Source: Rhizobium giardinii bv. giardinii H152
Lineage (GTDB): Bacteria > Pseudomonadota > Alphaproteobacteria > Rhizobiales > Rhizobiaceae
Direction: 5' to 3'
Length of the DNA stretch: 64,000 nucleotides
NCBI RefSeq assembly: GCF_000379605.1
Contig: NZ_KB902578.1
Location: 284,291-348,290 of the forward strand
Shown here: positions 39,952 through 48,686 of the stretch, in pieces
How positions within the stretch are numbered: the stretch's first letter is position 1
Layout: each line of letters starts with the position of its first letter
Position numbers and translations under genes: made by a program
The notes under the pieces: model-generated
The model's database searches: none
What the model saw: the letters and a program-made list of their open reading frames with translations, nothing else
What the model was told of the DNA's origin: nothing

Positions 39952-40209
39952 TCAGTGAAGGCTGACCGTCTTCAGGTCGTCTTCGGCCGCTTTGAAGAAG
40001 GTGCTGGAACGGTTGTCGGTCAAAAGGATCGGCGTGCCGTCGGCACCGAACAGGGCCCACAGGTCAAGACCCGGGTCCATGTCGGGGGCTTCCGGGAAGA
40101 CGCGCGACACTTCATCCGACCGCATCTTGCGGATATAGCCGACTTCGCCGGCGCCGAGATGCGCCAGATCGTTCTTCGACAGGGCTGTGCTGACGTGTTT
40201 CAATCCCAT
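39952..40209 (-). CDS. DUF1150 family protein
   Basis: An 85-residue protein of the DUF1150 family found mainly in Rhizobiales. The core GEVGYIRKMRSDEVSRVFPE followed by LWALFGADGTPILLTDNR is characteristic. Function unknown. In rhizobia it typically accompanies a small heat-shock protein gene, as here (hsp20 lies upstream on the same strand, 142 bp away). That makes a chaperone-related role plausible. The ATG at 40209 has GGAG seven bases upstream; a longer reading to 40275 lacks support. Confidence 0.85.
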   Translation of the reverse strand: MGLKHVSTALSKNDLAHLGAGEVGYIRKMRSDEVSRVFPEAPDMDPGLDLWALFGADGTPILLTDNRSSTFFKAAEDDLKTVSLH

Positions 40210-40351
40210 GAGACGTACTCCGTGGCTTTGCGGCGCCTTCTGCCCCGACAGGGCATGTTGGGCCTCGCAACTCATTGATTTTCTGCACGAAGTTCGCGGC
40301 AGTCTTGGGTTGCCGGAGGCCTCGAAGCAGCCGGCAAAGCATGCCGGTATC

Positions 40352-40783
40352 CTACTCTGGGACTAAAATATTAATTTTCTTTACCATGCGCACCGGTTCC
40401 GGCCGGATCAGGTCGACGGACAGCAGGCCGTTCGTCAATTCCGCCTTGGAAACCAGCATGCCGTCGGCAAGCACGAACATCCGCTGGAACTGGCGCGCCG
40501 CGATGCCGCGGTGCAGGTAGTCGCGCTCGCCGCTTTCGGACTGGCGGCCGCGGATGATCAGCTGGTTTTCCTCGGTCGTCACGTCGAGATCGTCCTCGGA
40601 GAAGCCGGCGACCGCCAGCGTGATCCGCAGACGCTCCTGCTCGCCGGACGATTCGTCTCCGCGGATGCGCTCGATATTGTAGGGAGGGTAACCGTCATTG
40701 CCCTTGGCGATCCGCTCAAGGGTCTTTTCCATGGCATCAAACCCGAGCAGCAGCGGGCTCGTAAAAGGCGTAATCCGGGCCAT
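40352..40783 (-). CDS. Small heat-shock protein, Hsp20/alpha-crystallin family
   Basis: A 143-residue class A-type rhizobial sHSP. The N-terminus MARITPFTSPLLLGFDAMEK is typical. The alpha-crystallin domain (about 38-130) has YNIERIRG, LRITLAVAGFSEDDLDV, LIIRGRQ and the ADGMLVSKAELTNGLLSVDL consensus; the C-terminal I-x-I anchor is INILVPE. It holds unfolding proteins until ATP-dependent chaperones act. AGGA precedes the start. No ROSE-type thermosensor is evident, but a strong dyad lies upstream (40869-40885). Confidence 0.93.
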   Translation of the reverse strand: MARITPFTSPLLLGFDAMEKTLERIAKGNDGYPPYNIERIRGDESSGEQERLRITLAVAGFSEDDLDVTTEENQLIIRGRQSESGERDYLHRGIAARQFQRMFVLADGMLVSKAELTNGLLSVDLIRPEPVRMVKKINILVPE

Positions 40784-40868
40784 ACAGTAGTCCTTGGCTC
40801 TCAAGCGACCGTTTGCGGACCCGCGAGGCGGCATCCACGAAGCTCAATATGGTAGCTGTGCGCAGCAA

Positions 40869-40885
40869 GCGCAAGACGCTTGCGC
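40869..40885. promoter_or_regulatory. Perfect dyad between divergent hsp20 and nucleoside hydrolase genes
   Basis: GCGCAAG-ACG-CTTGCGC is a perfect 7-bp inverted repeat with a 3-bp centre, about 85 bp before the hsp20 start and 50 bp before the nucleoside hydrolase start. Its CTTG halves resemble the -35 of alphaproteobacterial heat-shock promoters, but no matching -10 at proper distance is convincing. Confidence 0.35.
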
Positions 40886-40935
40886 GAGGCAAGCAGGCAA
40901 ATCATAGTCCGCTCGCTGATTTGAAGGAGACGAGC

Positions 40936-41880
40936 ATGACCGCGCCGCGAAAGATCATCATCGATACCGATCCGGGGCAGGACGATGCCGCCGCGATCAT
41001 GCTGGCGCTCGGCAGCCCGGACGAACTGGACGTGCTCGGCATAACGGCCGTGGCCGGCAATGTTCCCGTCGCGCTCACGTCCCGCAACGTCCGGGTCGTC
41101 TGCGAACTCTGCGGCCGTCGCGATGTGAAGGTGTTCGCCGGCGCCGACAGGCCGCTTGTCCGCCAGCTCGTCACCGCCGAACACGTACACGGCAAGACCG
41201 GACTCGACGGACCCGTGGTCGACGAACCGACCATGCCGCTGCAGCCGCAGCATGCGGTGGATTTCATCATCGAGACGCTGCTTGCCGAGGAGCCTGGCAC
41301 CGTCACGCTCTGCACCCTGGGGGCGCTCACCAACATCGCCCTGGCGCTGAACAAGGCTCCCGAAATCGCGCCGCGTGTGCGCGAACTGGTGATGATGGGC
41401 GGCGGCTTCTTCGAGGGCGGCAACATCACGCCCGCAGCCGAATTCAACATCTACGTCGATCCGGATGCCGCCGAGATCGTCTTCAAGTCCGGCATCCCGA
41501 TCGTCATGATGCCGCTCGATGTCACTCACCGGGTGCTGACCACCAAGGCCCGCGTCGAAAGGATCAGGGCGATCGGCTCGCCGGCTGCGGTCGCCATGGC
41601 GGAAATGCTGGAATTCTTCGAACGCTTCGATGTCGAGAAATACGGCTCCGACGGCGGCCCGCTGCACGATCCGACCGTCATCGCCCATCTCCTGCGCCCG
41701 GACCTGTTCAAGGGGCGCGATTGCAATGTCGAGATCGAGACGAAATCGGACCTGACGGTGGGTATGACGGTGGTCGACTGGTGGCAGGTGACCGGCCGCA
41801 AGCACAATGCCAAGGTCATGCGCGAGATCGATGATCAAGGCTTCTTCGACCTTTTGACGGAGCGTTTGGCGCGGCTCTGA
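40936..41880 (+). CDS. Inosine-uridine preferring nucleoside hydrolase
   Basis: A 314-residue nucleoside N-ribohydrolase. The N-terminal Asp cluster IIDTDPGQDDAAA binds Ca2+ and the ribose. VMMGGGFFEGGNITPAAEFN supplies active-site residues, and GGPLHDPTVIAHLL contains the conserved His-Asp pair. It releases free base and ribose from nucleosides. AAGGAGA precedes the ATG, so the upstream in-frame extension is not coding. Ribose produced here could be used by the ribokinase encoded at 45.1 kb. Confidence 0.93.
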   Translation: MTAPRKIIIDTDPGQDDAAAIMLALGSPDELDVLGITAVAGNVPVALTSRNVRVVCELCGRRDVKVFAGADRPLVRQLVTAEHVHGKTGLDGPVVDEPTMPLQPQHAVDFIIETLLAEEPGTVTLCTLGALTNIALALNKAPEIAPRVRELVMMGGGFFEGGNITPAAEFNIYVDPDAAEIVFKSGIPIVMMPLDVTHRVLTTKARVERIRAIGSPAAVAMAEMLEFFERFDVEKYGSDGGPLHDPTVIAHLLRPDLFKGRDCNVEIETKSDLTVGMTVVDWWQVTGRKHNAKVMREIDDQGFFDLLTERLARL

Positions 41881-41911
41881 ATCCCGGACGCCTATTTCTG
41901 CATACGCTGAA

Positions 41912-41927
41912 GGCGCCACGGGGGCGC
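41912..41927. terminator. Hairpin between convergent genes
   Basis: GGCGCC-ACGG-GGCGCC forms a short strong stem 32 bp after the nucleoside hydrolase stop and 40 bp from the end of the facing small gene. There is no T run, so it may be a weak terminator. A related hairpin lies at 42371-42395. Confidence 0.35.
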
Positions 41928-41966
41928 CATCCTTGCGTTTGCTCGGCTCTCGGTCGCGGGCTCAGC

Positions 41967-42230
41967 CTATTGCTGGGTTGTCGTGCCGGTTGCCGGTGTG
42001 CCCGTCGCTGGGGTGCCCGTCGCCGGTGTGTCGGTTGCCGGCTTTTCCGTCGAAGGGGTTTCGACAGCCGGCACGTTCACATTCACATCGGTCTGGCTAC
42101 CGCCGATATCGATAATGCCGGTAAATATCAGCAATGCGCCGATGACGACAAGCGCCAGAATGACCGCCACGGCCCATCCGGCATTTCCGCCACCGCCTGT
42201 GTTGATAACGGTTGGTTCACGATCTGCCAT
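41967..42230 (-). CDS. Small single-pass membrane protein with Thr/Pro/Ala tail
   Basis: An 87-residue protein with a short N-terminal Gly-rich segment and one transmembrane helix (about 18-40, GWAVAVILALVVIGALLIFT). The hydrophilic tail ends in four near-identical TPATG/TPATD repeats. The ribosome-binding site GGAGGA is excellent, which argues for a real gene. The tail probably lies outside the inner membrane and looks like a flexible spacer. I recognise no family; similar short proteins occur in rhizobia. It is on the same strand as the chemoreceptor gene upstream. Confidence 0.65.
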   Translation of the reverse strand: MADREPTVINTGGGGNAGWAVAVILALVVIGALLIFTGIIDIGGSQTDVNVNVPAVETPSTEKPATDTPATGTPATGTPATGTTTQQ

Positions 42231-42370
42231 CTCGGCTCCTCCGGGTTGCTAGTGCAGCTTGAACGCAGAAGTGGCGCGGAAGTTCCCCCATAGGTTGGCG
42301 GTGGTCTCCCTTGCAGCAAATTGCCGGCGATGGACCACTGCCGGCAATGACATGCCCGCGGACCAGACAG

Positions 42371-42395
42371 AAACGGCGCCACCCGGGCGCCGTTT
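42371..42395 (-). terminator. Hairpin after the chemoreceptor gene
   Basis: A perfect 10-bp stem AAACGGCGCC / GGCGCCGTTT with a 5-base loop begins 34 bp downstream of the chemoreceptor stop (minus strand). The T run is only three long. It probably ends the chemoreceptor transcript. Confidence 0.55.
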
Positions 42396-42428
42396 GCATT
42401 GGTGATCGTTGCAGGCAAGCCCTGCGGC

Positions 42429-44789
42429 TCAGAACTCTTCCCAGTTATCCTGGGAAAGCGCCGTGTTGCCGGACACCTGTGGCACGGCCTTTGGCGCTGC
42501 GGCGACATAGCGTGTCGGCGCCGGCTTGGCGGGCGCGCCGTAGCTCGTCTTGGCAGGCGTCCGCATCCTGTCGGCGGTGTTGCGCAGCATGTCGGCAGAC
42601 GACTGGCCCTGGCGCGCGACGTGGAAGCGGGCGACGAGCGTGCTGAGCGCGCGGGCCTCTTCGTTCAGCGCCATGCTGGCGGCGGTGGTTTCCTCCACCA
42701 TCGCGGCGTTCTGCTGCGTCACCTGGTCCATCTGGTTGACAGCCGTGTTGATCTCCTTGAGGCCGACGGCCTGTTCGGAGGCCGAGCCGGAGATCTGGCG
42801 GATCAGGCCGTTGATCTGCACCACCTGGTCGGCGATCTTCTGGAGAGCGCCGCCGGCACGGCCGACAAGGTCGACGCCTTCGCGCACCTGGCCGGCCGAG
42901 GTGTTGATCAGCGTCTTGATCTCCTTGGCGGCGTTGGCCGAGCGCTGGGCGAGCTCGCGCACTTCCTGGGCGACGACCGCGAAGCCCTTGCCGGCGTCGC
43001 CGGCGCGGGCGGCTTCGACGCCGGCATTGAGCGCAAGCAGGTTGGTCTGGAAGGCGATTTCGTCGATGACGCCGATAATGCGGCTGACTTCGCCGGACGA
43101 CTGCTCGATGCCCTTCATCGCGGCGATCGCCTTCTGCACGACTTCACCCGACTGCTCGGCGTCGTTGCTGGCGGTCTCGACCGATTTCGCCGCGACCTTG
43201 GCGTTGTCGGCGCTGGCATTGACCTGCGAGGTCAGCTGATCGAGCGCGGCTGCCGTTTCCTCCAGGCTCGCGGCCTGCTGTTCGGTGCGATGCGAGAGGT
43301 CGTTGGCGGCGTTGCTGATTTCGCTGGTGCCGGTGCCGATGTTGACGACGGAGGTGTTGACCGTCTGGATCGTCTCTTCGAGGCTTTCCATGGCGGAGTT
43401 GAAGTCACTCTTCAGCTGGGCGTATTCACCGGGGAAATCCTCGGTGATCCGGTAGGCAAGATCGCCGGAGGAAAGCTGCGAGAGGCCCTTTGCCAGCTTG
43501 GCAACGATGTCGCGCTGGGTGGCGTTCGCCTCAGCGCGTTCGGCCTCGGACTGGCTGCGGTGCTGTTCCGATTGCAGGCGCTCGTGCTGTGCTTCCGCTT
43601 CCAGCCGCTTGCTGTCGGCCAGCTGGTGGCGGAAGCCTTCCAGTGCCTTGGCAACGGAACCGGTCTCGTCGGCGCGATCCTGGCCGGATACCGGCGCGGT
43701 ATAGACGCCCTTGCTCAGGTTTTCGACGTCGCTGACCAGGCCGGCAAGCGGCTTCTGGACGAAGCGGCGAACGGCGAGATAGAGGCCGAGCAGCACGGCG
43801 CCGAGCACGATCAAACCGCCCACGATCATCATGTAGGTCTGGTCGACGACGGGGGCATTGATCGCCGTCTGCGGCACGTCGACCAGGACGACCCAGGTCG
43901 TGTTCACGTCGGGCAGCGCGAAAGGATAGACGACGCGGTCGAAGGTCTCATGGCCGTCATAGCTCAGGTCGTGAATCATGCCGGGCTGGGAGGCGGAAAG
44001 CGCGTTCTTCACCACATCGGCACCGATGCCGTCATAGTCCTTCATCAGCAGGTCCGGGATCGGGGCGACAAGCCACTTGCCGCTCTGCGACAGCAACGTC
44101 ACGCGGCCCGAACCGAAGGGGTGGATGTCCTTCACCTTGTTGGCAAGCGACGTCAGCGACACATCGACGCCGGAGACGCCGAGCAGCTTGCCGTTCGAGA
44201 TCACCGGGTAGGCGATCGAGGACATCGAGTTGTTGTCACCCGTCGTCGTCTCCGTGTAGGGCGACGTCATAGCGCCCTTCAGGCTCTTGGCCGCCAGCGC
44301 GTACCATTCGGCCAGGTAGTCGGAATCGAAGGTCGAGAAGTCGATGCCGGTCTTGCCCTTCGTCCAGTAGGGATTGAGCATTCCATCCTTGGCGGCGCCA
44401 AAATCCTTCTTGCCGGCGTAATCCTTGGCCTTGCCGTCGAAGGCGTTCGGTTCCTCGGCAAACCAGCTGCCGAACGCGAAGGCATTCTTCTCGACATTGG
44501 CCTTCAGCATGTCGACGACGCCCTTGCGGTCGAGATAACCGCCTTCATGGCCGCGGCCGATCACGCCTGCCGTCGAGCGGGCGGCGCCCGCAAGCTCGGC
44601 AATGTTGCTGGCGATTTCGGATGCGATCGCCTTCGCCTCGGTGCGGGCCTGATCCAGCACCAGCGTTTCGACACGATCCTGGGTCTGGGAAATCAGCACG
44701 TAGTTGGAAGCAAGAAGAACGAGCGCAATGATGCAGCCCGTCACCGCGATCAGTTTGGTCGCCAGCGATTTGGCTTGGAACTTGAACAT
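42429..44789 (-). CDS. Methyl-accepting chemotaxis protein with dCache-type sensor
   Basis: A 786-residue chemoreceptor. TM1 (about 12-35) and TM2 (about 300-325) enclose a periplasmic double-Cache domain with [20 protein letters not shown] and [16 protein letters not shown] domain (about 325-375) and a second HAMP-like segment (about 430-480) follow. The signalling domain has the conserved tip [20 protein letters not shown]. The C-terminus DNWEEF is the pentapeptide type that tethers CheR/CheB. The Arg of the amino-acid-binding dCache motif near EWYALA seems absent, so the ligand may not be an amino acid. It lies alone on the minus strand with a GC-rich hairpin (44812-44830) in its leader. 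Confidence 0.93.
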   Translation of the reverse strand: MFKFQAKSLATKLIAVTGCIIALVLLASNYVLISQTQDRVETLVLDQARTEAKAIASEIASNIAELAGAARSTAGVIGRGHEGGYLDRKGVVDMLKANVEKNAFAFGSWFAEEPNAFDGKAKDYAGKKDFGAAKDGMLNPYWTKGKTGIDFSTFDSDYLAEWYALAAKSLKGAMTSPYTETTTGDNNSMSSIAYPVISNGKLLGVSGVDVSLTSLANKVKDIHPFGSGRVTLLSQSGKWLVAPIPDLLMKDYDGIGADVVKNALSASQPGMIHDLSYDGHETFDRVVYPFALPDVNTTWVVLVDVPQTAINAPVVDQTYMMIVGGLIVLGAVLLGLYLAVRRFVQKPLAGLVSDVENLSKGVYTAPVSGQDRADETGSVAKALEGFRHQLADSKRLEAEAQHERLQSEQHRSQSEAERAEANATQRDIVAKLAKGLSQLSSGDLAYRITEDFPGEYAQLKSDFNSAMESLEETIQTVNTSVVNIGTGTSEISNAANDLSHRTEQQAASLEETAAALDQLTSQVNASADNAKVAAKSVETASNDAEQSGEVVQKAIAAMKGIEQSSGEVSRIIGVIDEIAFQTNLLALNAGVEAARAGDAGKGFAVVAQEVRELAQRSANAAKEIKTLINTSAGQVREGVDLVGRAGGALQKIADQVVQINGLIRQISGSASEQAVGLKEINTAVNQMDQVTQQNAAMVEETTAASMALNEEARALSTLVARFHVARQGQSSADMLRNTADRMRTPAKTSYGAPAKPAPTRYVAAAPKAVPQVSGNTALSQDNWEEF

Positions 44790-45074
44790 GAATGTCCCCG
44801 CATGGTGAAGTCCGCGGGTTCGAGCCGCGGCGTGACGCGATCTATTTTGGGAGATGCCCCGTCATGGAGCGCCAGATGCCGACCGACATCGGAAGGCCGC
44901 CCCTGATCCTCGGGAGACGCGCCTTGATAGTCGCTTGAATAGCGCGATATTTATTAAAATTGGCACAACGCAATCGGGCTGGATCGCGCGTTTCTTGGAT
45001 AAATCAAGCGCTTATGCCTCAGCGACGACGTTCAGTGTCCTGATTGCGCAGACGTTCGACCGGGGCCGATGCAA

Positions 45075-45974
45075 TCAGGCTCTTGCATCGACCTCGGCGG
45101 CTTCCGGGATGGCCGGCTGCGCACCGGCTTTCAGACAGGCGAGCGAGCCGGCGACGGCGGCACGCCGAAGCGCCTTGTCGAAATCAAGACCCGCATCGAG
45201 GCTGGCTGCGAGATAACCGCAGAAGGTGTCGCCGGCGCCGACGGTGTCGACCGGTTCGATCTTAAGTCCCTTGGCGCGATGCACATTGCCATTGCGCACG
45301 GCGACAACACCCTCGGCGCCGAGCGTCACGATTACGGTTTGCCCCGTTTCGCGCGAAAGGCTTTGCATCGCCTCGATGCGCGCTTCGGACGACAATCCTT
45401 CACGGCCGGCCAGCAGCTCGAATTCCGTCTCGTTGGCGATGACGATATCGGCCATGCGTCCGAGCCGCGCGGCATCCTTCGTCAGCGGAGCGATGTTGAT
45501 GATCGAGGTGACGCCCTTTTCCTTCGCCATGACCAGAGCCCGTTCCACCGATTCCGCCGGAATCTCCAGTTGCAGCATCAGCGTGTCGCCGGCTGCCATC
45601 CTCTCAAGCGTCGCCGTTGCATCGTCGGTGCTGACGGTGCCGTTGGCGCTTGCCACCACCACGATGACGTTCTCGCCATCACCGCCGACGAGGATGTGGG
45701 CCGTGCCGGTCGGTTCGCTCACCGTCTTCGTCAGGGAAAGGTCGGTTCCTGCCTGTTTCAGCAGCGCCAGCGCGCCGTCGGCAAAACTGTCCGAGCCGAC
45801 GGCCCCCGCCATGCGCACGGTGGCTCCGGCGCGTCGCGCCGCCAAGGCCTGATTGGCCCCCTTGCCGCCGGCGGCCGTCGAGAAGCCCGTGCCGGTAACG
45901 GTCTCGCCGGGCTTCGGCAGCCGCGCCGTGGTGGCGATCAGGTCCATGTTGATGGAACCGAAAACTGTAATCAT
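45075..45974 (-). CDS. rbsK: Ribokinase
   Basis: A 299-residue PfkB-family sugar kinase that phosphorylates ribose. It starts MITVFGSINMDLIATTARLP. Signature 1 is GGKGANQALAARRAG and signature 2 is DTVGAGDTFCGYLAASL with the catalytic Asp. The ATG at 45974 is preceded by GGGGAG; 21 codons upstream are open but overlap nothing conserved. There is no adjacent ribose transporter; the nucleoside hydrolase at 40.9 kb is a plausible source of ribose. rmuC lies just upstream on the same strand. Confidence 0.92.
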   Translation of the reverse strand: MITVFGSINMDLIATTARLPKPGETVTGTGFSTAAGGKGANQALAARRAGATVRMAGAVGSDSFADGALALLKQAGTDLSLTKTVSEPTGTAHILVGGDGENVIVVVASANGTVSTDDATATLERMAAGDTLMLQLEIPAESVERALVMAKEKGVTSIINIAPLTKDAARLGRMADIVIANETEFELLAGREGLSSEARIEAMQSLSRETGQTVIVTLGAEGVVAVRNGNVHRAKGLKIEPVDTVGAGDTFCGYLAASLDAGLDFDKALRRAAVAGSLACLKAGAQPAIPEAAEVDARA

Positions 45975-46023
45975 CTGATGCGTCTCCCCCGCCGGCGATT
46001 TTGCCGGACAGTGCCCGAGACGA

Positions 46024-47223
46024 TCAGTCCTCGTCAACCACCCGCAGCTTCAATTGCCCCATGCGATTGTCGAAGGATTTCGGTTCCGGTTTGGCGTCGG
46101 GCGGTGAGCCGGCGGTTTCCAGCTCCAGCGCCTCGATACTTGCGCCGCGCCGCTTGAGCTTCTCCGACGAGGTCAGGATGTCATCGACATCCTTCTGCGT
46201 GGTGAGGAAGTGTCCATGCAGCTTGCGCACCCGGTCATCGAGCCGGGTCAGATCCTCCATCAGCCGGATCACCTCGCCCTGGATCAGATGCGCCTGTTCG
46301 CGCATCCGAGCATCGCGCAGGATTGCCTGGATGACCTGGATCGACAGCATCAGCAGCGATGGCGAAACGATGATGATCCGCGCCCGGTGCGCCTTCTGGA
46401 CGATCGCTTCGAAATTCTCGTGGATTTCGGCAAAGATCGATTCGGAGGGCACGAACAGGAACGCGGTGTCCTGTGTTTCGCCGGGGATCAGGTATTTTCC
46501 CGAAATATCCCGGATATGCACCTCCATGTCGCGGCGGAACTGTTGCGCCGCCTGCCGGGAAGCTTCCGGATCAGCAGCGTTGCGGATGGCATTCCAGCCC
46601 TCCAGCGGAAACTTGGCGTCGATCACCAGCGCCGGCTGGCCGTTCGGCATCCGGACCGTGCAGTCCGGCCGTGATCCGTTCGACAGCGTCGCCTGGAAGG
46701 CATAGGAGCCCATCGGCAGGCCGTCGGCGATGATCGTTTCCATGCGCGACTGGCCGAAGGCGCCGCGCGTCTGCTTGTTGGAAAGAATGCTCTGCAGCCC
46801 TGCCATGTCCTTGGCCAGCGACTGGATATTGGTCTGCGCCGTGTCGATCACCGCAAGGCGCTCCTGCAGCCGGCGCAGGTTCTCGTGCGTCGCCTTGGTC
46901 TGCTCGCTGATCGAGGCACCGAGCCGGTGCGTCATGCCGTCGATCCTCTGGCTGATCGACTGGTTGAGCTCGGATTGGCGGGCGCCGAACACCTCGGCCA
47001 TCGCCGCGATGCGGCCTTGCATCTCCGTCTGCGCGGCGATGAGCGCGGTCATCCGTTCTTCCGCCTCCAGCGCAGCCTGCCGGGCACGCTGCCGCCGCAG
47101 CACCGTCGGAATACCGGCGATAAGCAGCACTGCAATGGTAACGAACAGGCACATGCCGAGTGTTACGGGATGGTCGCCGAGGATGAAAACAGGCTGGTCG
47201 AGGGTGAGTGTCACAGGTTCCAT
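46024..47223 (-). CDS. rmuC: DNA recombination protein RmuC
   Basis: A 399-residue protein with an N-terminal transmembrane helix (about 21-40). A long coiled coil (about 45-140, rich in Gln, Glu, Ala) precedes the RmuC nuclease-like core. The core has [33 protein letters not shown] (PD-(D/E)xK-like) and [19 protein letters not shown]. RmuC limits inversions at short inverted repeats in E. coli. It is divergent from def across 144 bp and followed by rbsK. Confidence 0.93.
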   Translation of the reverse strand: MEPVTLTLDQPVFILGDHPVTLGMCLFVTIAVLLIAGIPTVLRRQRARQAALEAEERMTALIAAQTEMQGRIAAMAEVFGARQSELNQSISQRIDGMTHRLGASISEQTKATHENLRRLQERLAVIDTAQTNIQSLAKDMAGLQSILSNKQTRGAFGQSRMETIIADGLPMGSYAFQATLSNGSRPDCTVRMPNGQPALVIDAKFPLEGWNAIRNAADPEASRQAAQQFRRDMEVHIRDISGKYLIPGETQDTAFLFVPSESIFAEIHENFEAIVQKAHRARIIIVSPSLLMLSIQVIQAILRDARMREQAHLIQGEVIRLMEDLTRLDDRVRKLHGHFLTTQKDVDDILTSSEKLKRRGASIEALELETAGSPPDAKPEPKSFDNRMGQLKLRVVDED

Positions 47224-47367
47224 GGCCGCAACCTAAGCGGATTCGCCGCGAGTGACCAGATCAAAACGGGAACATTGGTGAATCAATCGACACAACCTGC
47301 CGAAATTCCCGGCAAAAATCGTGAAACGAGAATTCCATCGATGCGAAAGATCGGCTATGGGAGCCAC

Positions 47368-47892
47368 ATGACCATCAAGCCGCTCATCATTCTCCCCGAT
47401 CCCGTGCTGCGCCAGCTTTCCAAGCCGGTAGAAACAGTCGATGCCGACGTCCGCCGTCTTGCCGACGACATGCTGGACACCATGTATGACGCGCCCGGCA
47501 TTGGCCTGGCGGCGATCCAGGTCGGCATTGCCAAGCGCATCCTCGTCATCGATCTTGCGAAGGAGGGCGAGGAAAAGCAGCCGCTGGTCTTCATCAACCC
47601 GCAAATCCTGAAGTCTTCCGACGAGCGCTCGGTCTATGAGGAAGGCTGCCTGTCGATCCCGGATTACTATGCCGAGGTCGAGCGCCCGGCTGCAATCACC
47701 GTCGAATATGTCGATCGCGACGGCAAGCAGCAGACGGTGGATGCGGATGGCCTGCTGGCAACCTGCCTGCAGCACGAGATCGACCACCTGAACGGCGTGC
47801 TGTTCATCGATCATATCTCCAAGCTCAAGCGCGAAATGGTGATCCGCAAATTCACCAAGGCCGCCAAGGTTCGCGGCGCCAAGGCGATCTGA
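47368..47892 (+). CDS. def: Peptide deformylase
   Basis: A 174-residue metalloenzyme that removes N-formyl groups from new proteins. All three motifs are intact: [10 protein letters not shown] (motif I), [17 protein letters not shown] (motif II with metal Cys) and [19 protein letters not shown] (motif III HExxH-type). Two further ATG or GTG codons upstream are open, but the ATG at 47368 has GGGAG and gives the family length. Normally followed directly by fmt; here a toxin-antitoxin pair intervenes. Confidence 0.97.
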   Translation: MTIKPLIILPDPVLRQLSKPVETVDADVRRLADDMLDTMYDAPGIGLAAIQVGIAKRILVIDLAKEGEEKQPLVFINPQILKSSDERSVYEEGCLSIPDYYAEVERPAAITVEYVDRDGKQQTVDADGLLATCLQHEIDHLNGVLFIDHISKLKREMVIRKFTKAAKVRGAKAI

Positions 47893-47900
47893 CGCCTGCA

Positions 47901-47945
47901 TTGAAAAAAATGACCTTCGGGCCTATGATATCACTGATATCATAG
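47901..47945 (+). promoter_or_regulatory. Promoter and autoregulatory operator of the vapBC-type module
   Basis: TTGAAA (47901-47906) and TATGAT (47924-47929) are separated by exactly 17 bp, a near-consensus promoter. The -10 is embedded in a perfect 23-bp palindrome: CTATGATATCA (47923-47933), one central base, TGATATCATAG (47935-47945). This is the expected layout for repression by the antitoxin-toxin complex. Confidence 0.8.
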
Positions 47946-47957
47946 TGGAGGTTGCAC

Positions 47958-48245
47958 ATGGGCGATCTGCTGATCCGAAATATTTCCGATGCTTTGAAGC
48001 GCGACATCGCCGCCGCGGCCGATCGCGCGGGGCGCAGTCTTTCCGACGAAGCCAAGGACCTCTTGCGAAAGGGCCTGATTGCCGAGAAGGGTATCAAACC
48101 GGTGAAAGAACAATCCGCTTACGATGTTCTGCGCGCGGCTTTTGGTGCAGACGAGGGATTGGGCGACGAATTCGCCGCCATTCTGGATGAAGTGGAAGCT
48201 GAGCGGAAGAAGGATTTTGGCCGGCCGCCGGTGGAATTTGAATGA
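47958..48245 (+). CDS. Antitoxin of VapBC/FitAB-type module
   Basis: A 95-residue protein with an N-terminal ribbon-helix-helix DNA-binding domain (MGDLLIRNISDALKRDIAAA then AGRSLSDEAKDLLRKGL). The acidic C-terminal segment (GLGDEFAAILDEVEAERKKD) would occupy the toxin active site. This matches the FitA/StbC family. It should neutralise the PIN toxin and repress its own promoter through the palindrome just upstream. GGAG lies seven bases before the ATG. Its stop overlaps the toxin start as ATGA. Confidence 0.88.
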   Translation: MGDLLIRNISDALKRDIAAAADRAGRSLSDEAKDLLRKGLIAEKGIKPVKEQSAYDVLRAAFGADEGLGDEFAAILDEVEAERKKDFGRPPVEFE

Positions 48246-48664
48246 TTGTCCTCGATACGAACATCATTTCGGAGCTCATAAAATCGTCCCCGGATCGAAA
48301 TGCCGTCCTGTGGTTTCGGCGTGAGGCTCGGTCCAACTTGTATTTGAATTCCGTTGTCGTCATGGAGCAATCGTTCGGCGCAGAGCGGTTTTATCTGCGC
48401 ACAGGTTCGGACCGATATATTCGGTCACTGGAAAATCTGTTGGCCACCCAGTTTCGAGGGCGCGTCCTGGAGTTTGTAGAAGGAGCCCCGGTCCTTTCAG
48501 GCCGTATCCGTGCCAAGCGTGAAAGCGTGGGGCGCCCGATTTCCGTTCAGGACGCCATGATCGCCGCGATCTGTCTTTTTCACGATGCGACGCTTGCGAC
48601 CCGCAACACAAAAGACTTCGAGGGGCTTGATTTGAAGCTCGTAAACCCGTTTGAAGAGGCCTGA
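48242..48664 (+). CDS. PIN-domain ribonuclease toxin (VapC/FitB type)
   Basis: A 140-residue PIN nuclease. The acidic metal-binding residues are visible: Asp in [12 protein letters not shown], Glu in [11 protein letters not shown], Asp in [13 protein letters not shown], and the final [12 protein letters not shown] where FitB-type toxins carry Asn/Asp. Such toxins cut tRNA or mRNA. The ATGA overlap with the antitoxin gives coupled translation. The pair is inserted between def and fmt, genes that are usually adjacent, so it was probably acquired. Confidence 0.9.
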   Translation: MIVLDTNIISELIKSSPDRNAVLWFRREARSNLYLNSVVVMEQSFGAERFYLRTGSDRYIRSLENLLATQFRGRVLEFVEGAPVLSGRIRAKRESVGRPISVQDAMIAAICLFHDATLATRNTKDFEGLDLKLVNPFEEA

Positions 48665-48686
48665 TCAGAACGGGAGTCCGCGCGCC

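Noticed and set aside
44808-44835. T-arm-like CGCGG-GTTCGAG-CCGCG suggesting a tRNA
   Set aside because: No acceptor, D-arm or anticodon arm can be folded around it, and the loop does not fit the TTCRANY pattern with paired stems.
42399-44906. 835-codon plus-strand frame opposite the chemoreceptor gene
   Set aside because: It exactly shadows the chemoreceptor, whose family motifs are unmistakable; the antisense product has no recognisable domain.
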